Below, piece by piece: positions 60,256-64,000 of a DNA stretch of 64,000 bases. The position numbers and the translations under genes are program-made. How positions within the stretch are numbered: position 1 is the stretch's first letter; each line of letters begins with the position of its first letter. Source of the DNA: JACCXE01 sp963718605 (GTDB lineage Bacteria; Actinomycetota; Acidimicrobiia; Acidimicrobiales; JACCXE01). The DNA is taken from contig OY970363.1 in assembly GCA_963718605.1 (NCBI GenBank), forward strand, positions 124,001 through 188,000, written 5' to 3'. A model generated the notes under the pieces. The model was not told where the DNA came from, searched no databases, and saw only the letters and a program-made list of their open reading frames with translations.

Positions 60256-61086
60256 ATGCGTGTCGCCATAGTCGTGCCAACGTTCAACGAAATCAGCAAC
60301 GTTCGCGTGCTGTTTGGGTGTCTTCGGTCCGTCATGCCCGATGCCGCTGTCGTGTTCATTGACGATGGAAGCCCGGATGGCACCGGAGTCGAGCTTGATC
60401 GACTCGCGAACGAGTTCGCCAACGTCACGGTTATTCATCGACCTGGTCGTGCTGGCATCGGCTCTGCCTACCGCGCCGCGTTCGACTATCTAAAGTCGGA
60501 AGACCACGATTGTATAGTCACGATGGACGCTGACTTGTCTCACTTGGCCGAGGACGTGCCCACGTTAGTTGCGGCTGTGGCTGACGGCGCAGAGGTGGCG
60601 TGCGGTTCGCGATTTAGCCCCGGAAGTGTGTACGCAGGTTCTGTTTTGCGTCGCGGGCTCTCGCGTGCCGGGACCGCGTGCGCCAACGCGGTACTCGGGG
60701 TGGGAGTCGCCGACGCGACGAGCGGGTTTCGCGCCTACAACGCGCGCAGGATGAGCGATGCGCTCGAAACCCGGACGTCACCTCCCGGCTTCGCGTTTCA
60801 GCTCGACATGTTGGTTGCGTGCCGGCTCGCGGGCGGAACCGTTATAGATGTCCCGATTGCGTTTCAACCACGGGCGGCTGGCAACTCGAAACTCACACTG
60901 CGGGTCGCCTTTGGAGTTCTTTTCTACCTGGTTCGATCCGGCGTCCGCGTCGGCCGAGCGGGAAACTCCTCACGTGGAACAGTCCGTGGGATTGCGATCA
61001 CGTGCGCCGGGGTCAAAGCCGTCGCCAATCGACGTGTTGAGGGATCGGGCGCGAGACTAGATGGCGATTGCGGAGGACCATGCTGA
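60256..61086 (+). CDS. GT2-family glycosyltransferase (polyprenol-phosphate mannosyltransferase-like)
   Basis: 276 residues. VAIVVPTFNEISNVRVLF is the GT-A start, FIDDGSPDGTG the nucleotide-binding Asp, IVTMDADLSHLAEDVPTL the DxD-type motif and ATSGFRAYNARRM the acceptor-side signature of DPM1-like enzymes. It transfers a sugar from an NDP-sugar to a polyprenyl phosphate at the membrane. No membrane anchor is evident. A likely partner of the GT4 gene downstream in the element. Confidence 0.85.
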   Translation: MRVAIVVPTFNEISNVRVLFGCLRSVMPDAAVVFIDDGSPDGTGVELDRLANEFANVTVIHRPGRAGIGSAYRAAFDYLKSEDHDCIVTMDADLSHLAEDVPTLVAAVADGAEVACGSRFSPGSVYAGSVLRRGLSRAGTACANAVLGVGVADATSGFRAYNARRMSDALETRTSPPGFAFQLDMLVACRLAGGTVIDVPIAFQPRAAGNSKLTLRVAFGVLFYLVRSGVRVGRAGNSSRGTVRGIAITCAGVKAVANRRVEGSGARLDGDCGGPC

Positions 61087-61306
61087 GGTTGCCGGATACG
61101 TCACTCGGGCAGCGCGCAACGTTGAATACTGACGCTCTCGGTCATCGAGCGGTACGTTCGTTGCAAATTTCGCGGAACACTCGCGAGACCCGGCCCTCGG
61201 TGATGGCGATCCCGCATCGGTCCGTACACGTCGGTTGCAGCATGTCCCGGCAATCTAACCGGCGTCGGACGCCGTCATTTTACGCGATGAGAGGCGAAAC
61301 GCCGCG

Positions 61307-62464
61307 ATGGAGCCGCTCCGGTCCTCGAATAGAGCGCTTCACCAACCGATTAGTTGGCCCGCAAGAGTGACATCGGTCGTGCACATCGTGGTTCCTCAAC
61401 CGGCTCCCTCAGTTGGCGGGAGTGACGAGCACGTCGTCGGTCTCCTGCGACATCAGCGCGCCAGCCCTCTGTGGCTGCCCCACGCTGCGACCTTTGGCGA
61501 TTCTGCCTATCGCGGCCGCCTCGAAGCGCTTGGTGTGCCGGTAGTGCACAACGGACGCGTTCACCGGTGGGCTTCGGTCAAGAGCGTTGCCGCTTTCGTT
61601 CGCGAACAGAGGATCGAATTGATTCACAGCCACGGATACGGCGCCGACTATTTCACGTGGTATCTGCACTGCGCCTTGCGCCGCCTCGGCATTCGGCCGA
61701 CCATCGTCATGACAGTGCACGGATTGCTCACCGCCACGCCCCGGCAAAGTGCCATGACCGCATGGAACACCTTCGTACATCGACGCATCGCCGATGGAGT
61801 GATCGCTTGCTCGGAGAAGCAGATGGATGCTCTCCGGCCGAAGAGAGGAGGCAGACTCTTCCACGTGCCGCACGGCGTGGCGATGGGTCTACCGCCCGTC
61901 CGCGACCGCGGTGCCGGACGACACGTCGCCTTCGTCGGGCGGCTCTCTCCCGAGAAGGATCCCCAGCTCTTCGTCCGAGCTGCCGCGCTTATCCATCGTC
62001 GGCTCGAAGACACGAGATTCACGATCGTCGGACACGGGCCTCAAGCCAATAACGTGCGGGGTTTGATTAACAAGATGGGTCTTGCCGATGCGGTCACGAT
62101 GGTGCCGTACATAGCAAACGTTCCTGCATTGCTCGCCGACGTCGACGTGTTGGTAAACACGTCGTCAACCGAAGCGACCCCCCGCACCATCATCGAGGCG
62201 CTCGCGGCCGGGGCCGCCGTCGTTGCCCCAGAGATCGGAGATGTTCCCAGGATGCTCGGTGGCGGCGATGGCGGATGGCTCTACGACGCTCGCACGCCTG
62301 AAACGGTGGCGGACGAAGTTATTCGGGCACTCACCGACCCAATCGGCAGAGCCGAGCGCGCGGCGCGCGGTCGGGCCATTGCCATGCAGTTCTACTCGGA
62401 GGACGTCGTGTTTTCCAGCTTGGACGCCGTCTATCGCTCTGTAATGGAGGGAGCGGACGCTTAG
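61307..62464 (+). CDS. GT4-family glycosyltransferase
   Basis: Up to 385 residues; ATG 61307 or GTG 61367 (VTSVVHIVVPQPAPSVGGSD, which fits the family start better). GT-B fold with IHSHGYGADYFTWYLHCALR and VHGLLTATPRQS in the first half and VAFVGRLSPEKDPQLFVRAA, VNTSSTEATPRTIIEALAAG (E-x7-E) in the second. Retaining glycosyltransferase of unknown sugar and acceptor. The 220 bases before it have no supported gene. Ends in TTAG shared with the PhyH gene. Confidence 0.88.
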   Translation: MEPLRSSNRALHQPISWPARVTSVVHIVVPQPAPSVGGSDEHVVGLLRHQRASPLWLPHAATFGDSAYRGRLEALGVPVVHNGRVHRWASVKSVAAFVREQRIELIHSHGYGADYFTWYLHCALRRLGIRPTIVMTVHGLLTATPRQSAMTAWNTFVHRRIADGVIACSEKQMDALRPKRGGRLFHVPHGVAMGLPPVRDRGAGRHVAFVGRLSPEKDPQLFVRAAALIHRRLEDTRFTIVGHGPQANNVRGLINKMGLADAVTMVPYIANVPALLADVDVLVNTSSTEATPRTIIEALAAGAAVVAPEIGDVPRMLGGGDGGWLYDARTPETVADEVIRALTDPIGRAERAARGRAIAMQFYSEDVVFSSLDAVYRSVMEGADA

Positions 62465-63399
62465 CCAAGACCGGCGTCATCGTGGTTGTGAGCGGCGTCG
62501 CGATATTGCGACATGTCGATCGGCGGGAACCGGCGCTCAATGGCGTCGATCGTTTGCCCGTCCCACACGGCGTCTCCAATAGCGGGGAAGCCGATAAGCG
62601 AACGTTCCTCCGGGGACAATCGGACGATTAGGTCATACATGTCAGCCGAGACGAGCATGTTTGGCCACGCCACGAACCCTTGCCAGCGCCGCCAAGGCGC
62701 GTAGGCGAAACTAAGCGAGAGCCTGCAAGCTTGCTGCCCCGTTACCGCGGTCGCCCGATGGAACGCCGTGTAGTCGTAGACGAGCAGCGACCCTGCCTCA
62801 CAGACGATTCGACGCTCCGCCGCGTAGAGATCAGGGCGCTCGCCACGGCTGACGGAGCCAACGTGGTCCTCGATCCCTGATGTGTCCGCGACGGAAACAA
62901 TTGCCGTCGGGCCGTCCTCGGCCGTGACATCGCTGAGGTAGAGAAAGCAACCGAGGATGTCGCCGAAGCTCGGAACCAGCAAAGTGTGATTGGGAAAGTC
63001 ACGGTGCAATTCCTGCTCGAAGTCGGCAGCACCTGCAAACTTCGCTTGATAGCCGGCGCGCATCAAGCAGAGATCCTCGCTGCCGAGCAGCTGCTGAGCG
63101 ATCGCTCGGCAGCGCCGATCAAACGGGATGCGGTCGAGCGCGATCCTCCCGGTCGGGACCATCCGTACCGAGGCGAACGCGTCGCCCCGGAGGCCTTGGA
63201 AACGAAGGGACTGTTCGAAGTAATGGTCGCGCCGCGGAAACACGTCGTACAAAGGTAAATCGGCGATCTCGTCGCGCATCAGGAACCCGGGAACGACCGC
63301 CCATCCATGATTTCCGAAGTGCCGCACAGCCTCGTCCGACAGCGCACCACCGCTATGCTTCGGCACGTCATCGCTGAATGCCGCGTCCTGAACGCCCAT
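62461..63399 (-). CDS. PhyH-family Fe(II)/2-oxoglutarate oxygenase
   Basis: 312 residues. Iron ligands: HxD in FEQELHRDFPNHT (~residue 135) and the distal His in YDYTAFHRATAV (~215), then the Arg of CRLSLSFAYAPW. LMRDEIADLPLYDVFPRRD in the N-terminal half is typical. Substrate unknown. Convergent with the GT4 gene (TTAG) and divergent from a second PhyH gene 70 bases away. Confidence 0.82.
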   Translation of the reverse strand: MGVQDAAFSDDVPKHSGGALSDEAVRHFGNHGWAVVPGFLMRDEIADLPLYDVFPRRDHYFEQSLRFQGLRGDAFASVRMVPTGRIALDRIPFDRRCRAIAQQLLGSEDLCLMRAGYQAKFAGAADFEQELHRDFPNHTLLVPSFGDILGCFLYLSDVTAEDGPTAIVSVADTSGIEDHVGSVSRGERPDLYAAERRIVCEAGSLLVYDYTAFHRATAVTGQQACRLSLSFAYAPWRRWQGFVAWPNMLVSADMYDLIVRLSPEERSLIGFPAIGDAVWDGQTIDAIERRFPPIDMSQYRDAAHNHDDAGLG

Positions 63400-63469
63400 A
63401 TCGTGACTGTACGCGCCGGGCCGTCACCGAATGGGACGCACCGCGTGAGCCAGCTGAAGGAGGAGCCTC

Positions 63470-64000
63470 GTGCAACAAACCGAACGGTACCTCTTCGACC
63501 TGCGGGGCTACATCGTGTTGCGCTCGGTACTCGACGATGGCGAAATGAATACGCTGCGAGAGGAGGTATCGGCCGGAGGTGCAGCGCTTGCGCTGGATGA
63601 TCATCCCTCCATTCACGCAGGCTTTCCTACCTCGTACTTCGACGACGGAAGTTGGGCAGGTGCAAAGGGTCCGAAGTACTGGACTGCTTCTGCGATGTTG
63701 GAGTGGGGGCCGCACATTCGATCCCTCGTCGGAGACGTGCGACTGGGGAGTTACCTGCGCGCCCTCCTGGGCGACAGCTACCGGTTAGACCACGCGTACG
63801 GCGTCTTCGCCCGGAAGGGTGCAGGGCAGCACCCTTTACACAACGGTGGCACACCTTACGACCCAAGCCAGGCGTATGTCGTGCGCGACGGCGTGATGCA
63901 CAACTCGATGGTCGTGGCCCAGTACGCCCTCACAGACGCCGTTGACGGTGGGTTCTGGTGCGTGCCGGGCAGCCACAAGTCGAGCTTTCCGCTCCCTGAG
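63470..64000 (+). CDS. PhyH-family oxygenase (3' end beyond window)
   Basis: 177 codons visible from GTG 63470, with a strong GAAGGAGGAG ribosome-binding site 6 bases before. Segments YLFDLRGYIVLRSVLDDGEM, LEWGPHIRSLVGDVRLGSYL, QHPLHNGGTPYDPSQAY and WCVPGSHKSSFPLPE match the PhyH superfamily. The HxD-type iron ligand is probably in the HNGG region but the distal His lies beyond the window. It is divergent from the other PhyH gene. Confidence 0.8.
   Translation, partial: MQQTERYLFDLRGYIVLRSVLDDGEMNTLREEVSAGGAALALDDHPSIHAGFPTSYFDDGSWAGAKGPKYWTASAMLEWGPHIRSLVGDVRLGSYLRALLGDSYRLDHAYGVFARKGAGQHPLHNGGTPYDPSQAYVVRDGVMHNSMVVAQYALTDAVDGGFWCVPGSHKSSFPLPE

Noticed and set aside
61068..61370. 100-residue plus-strand frame between the GT2 and GT4 genes
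   Set aside because: Overlaps both genes, has no domain and looks like shadow sequence; the GT4 start fits better.

Overview
The window is high-GC, gene-dense DNA from an actinobacterium. Lineage markers visible in the sequence are a BldC-type regulator, the NucS mismatch endonuclease, the actinobacterial form of the lower ethylmalonyl-CoA pathway, a CsoR-copA pair, and many LivFGHMK-type transporters. My best guess is a member of the Acidimicrobiia, but this is an inference from gene content; no rRNA is present to confirm it. Genes are packed with 1-4 base overlaps (TGATG, ATGA, TAGTG). Six convergent pairs end with interlocked stop codons (CTAG or TTAG).

Layout. 1-6907 (minus): a branched-chain amino-acid-type importer (binding protein, LivH, LivM running off the left edge) downstream of a HAD phosphatase, a four-Cys small protein and an ABC-2 exporter with two permeases. 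6940-7386 (plus): a small lipoprotein. 7384-7660: a non-coding cluster of short hairpins between convergent genes. 7662-21620 (minus): a 14-kb apparent operon. In transcription order it encodes a LppX-like lipoprotein (frameshifted), a fused LivH-LivM permease, a fused MFS-LivF-LivG protein, a MoxR ATPase, a DUF58 protein, a TgpA-like protein whose transglutaminase domain has lost its catalytic Cys and His and which is fused to a lipoprotein-like region, a lipoprotein and a periplasmic binding protein. This is the most unusual system in the window. 21722-23232 (plus): a TetR regulator flanked by two copies of one operator, then a PhyH oxygenase.

23229-35609: a lone SufB, a heterodimeric ABC exporter, oligopeptidase B, a minus-strand group (metallo-beta-lactamase-fold hydrolase with a probable CTG start and a CRP-like site, flavin reductase, MauE-like protein, RmlC-like protein), MutY, a methyltransferase divergent from an epoxide-hydrolase-like protein, and a DoxX-like protein. 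35619-43670: three enzymes of the lower ethylmalonyl-CoA pathway (mesaconyl-CoA hydratase, methylsuccinyl-CoA dehydrogenase, malyl-CoA-type lyase) with class I aldolase, DinB and dienelactone hydrolase genes, and a class II fumarase interrupted by a single-base shift. 43742-55889: an NlpC/P60 hydrolase, copA/csoR around a palindromic operator, oxidoreductases, bldC, a TetR-sulfatase-SDR group (sulfatase frameshifted), a TetR/ferritin-like pair around a palindrome, NucS, an ArsC-like protein and a winged-helix/GNAT fusion.

55890-64000: a tRNA with a UAA anticodon but a short variable loop sits directly next to a tyrosine integrase and an excisionase-like gene. This is the expected left boundary of an integrated element. 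Its cargo (TylF-type methyltransferase, a frameshifted THUMP-type methyltransferase, GT2 and GT4 glycosyltransferases, two PhyH oxygenases) suggests glycan or small-molecule decoration; the right boundary is outside the window. Four genes need exactly one base added or removed to restore full length, so assembly errors must be excluded before calling them pseudogenes.
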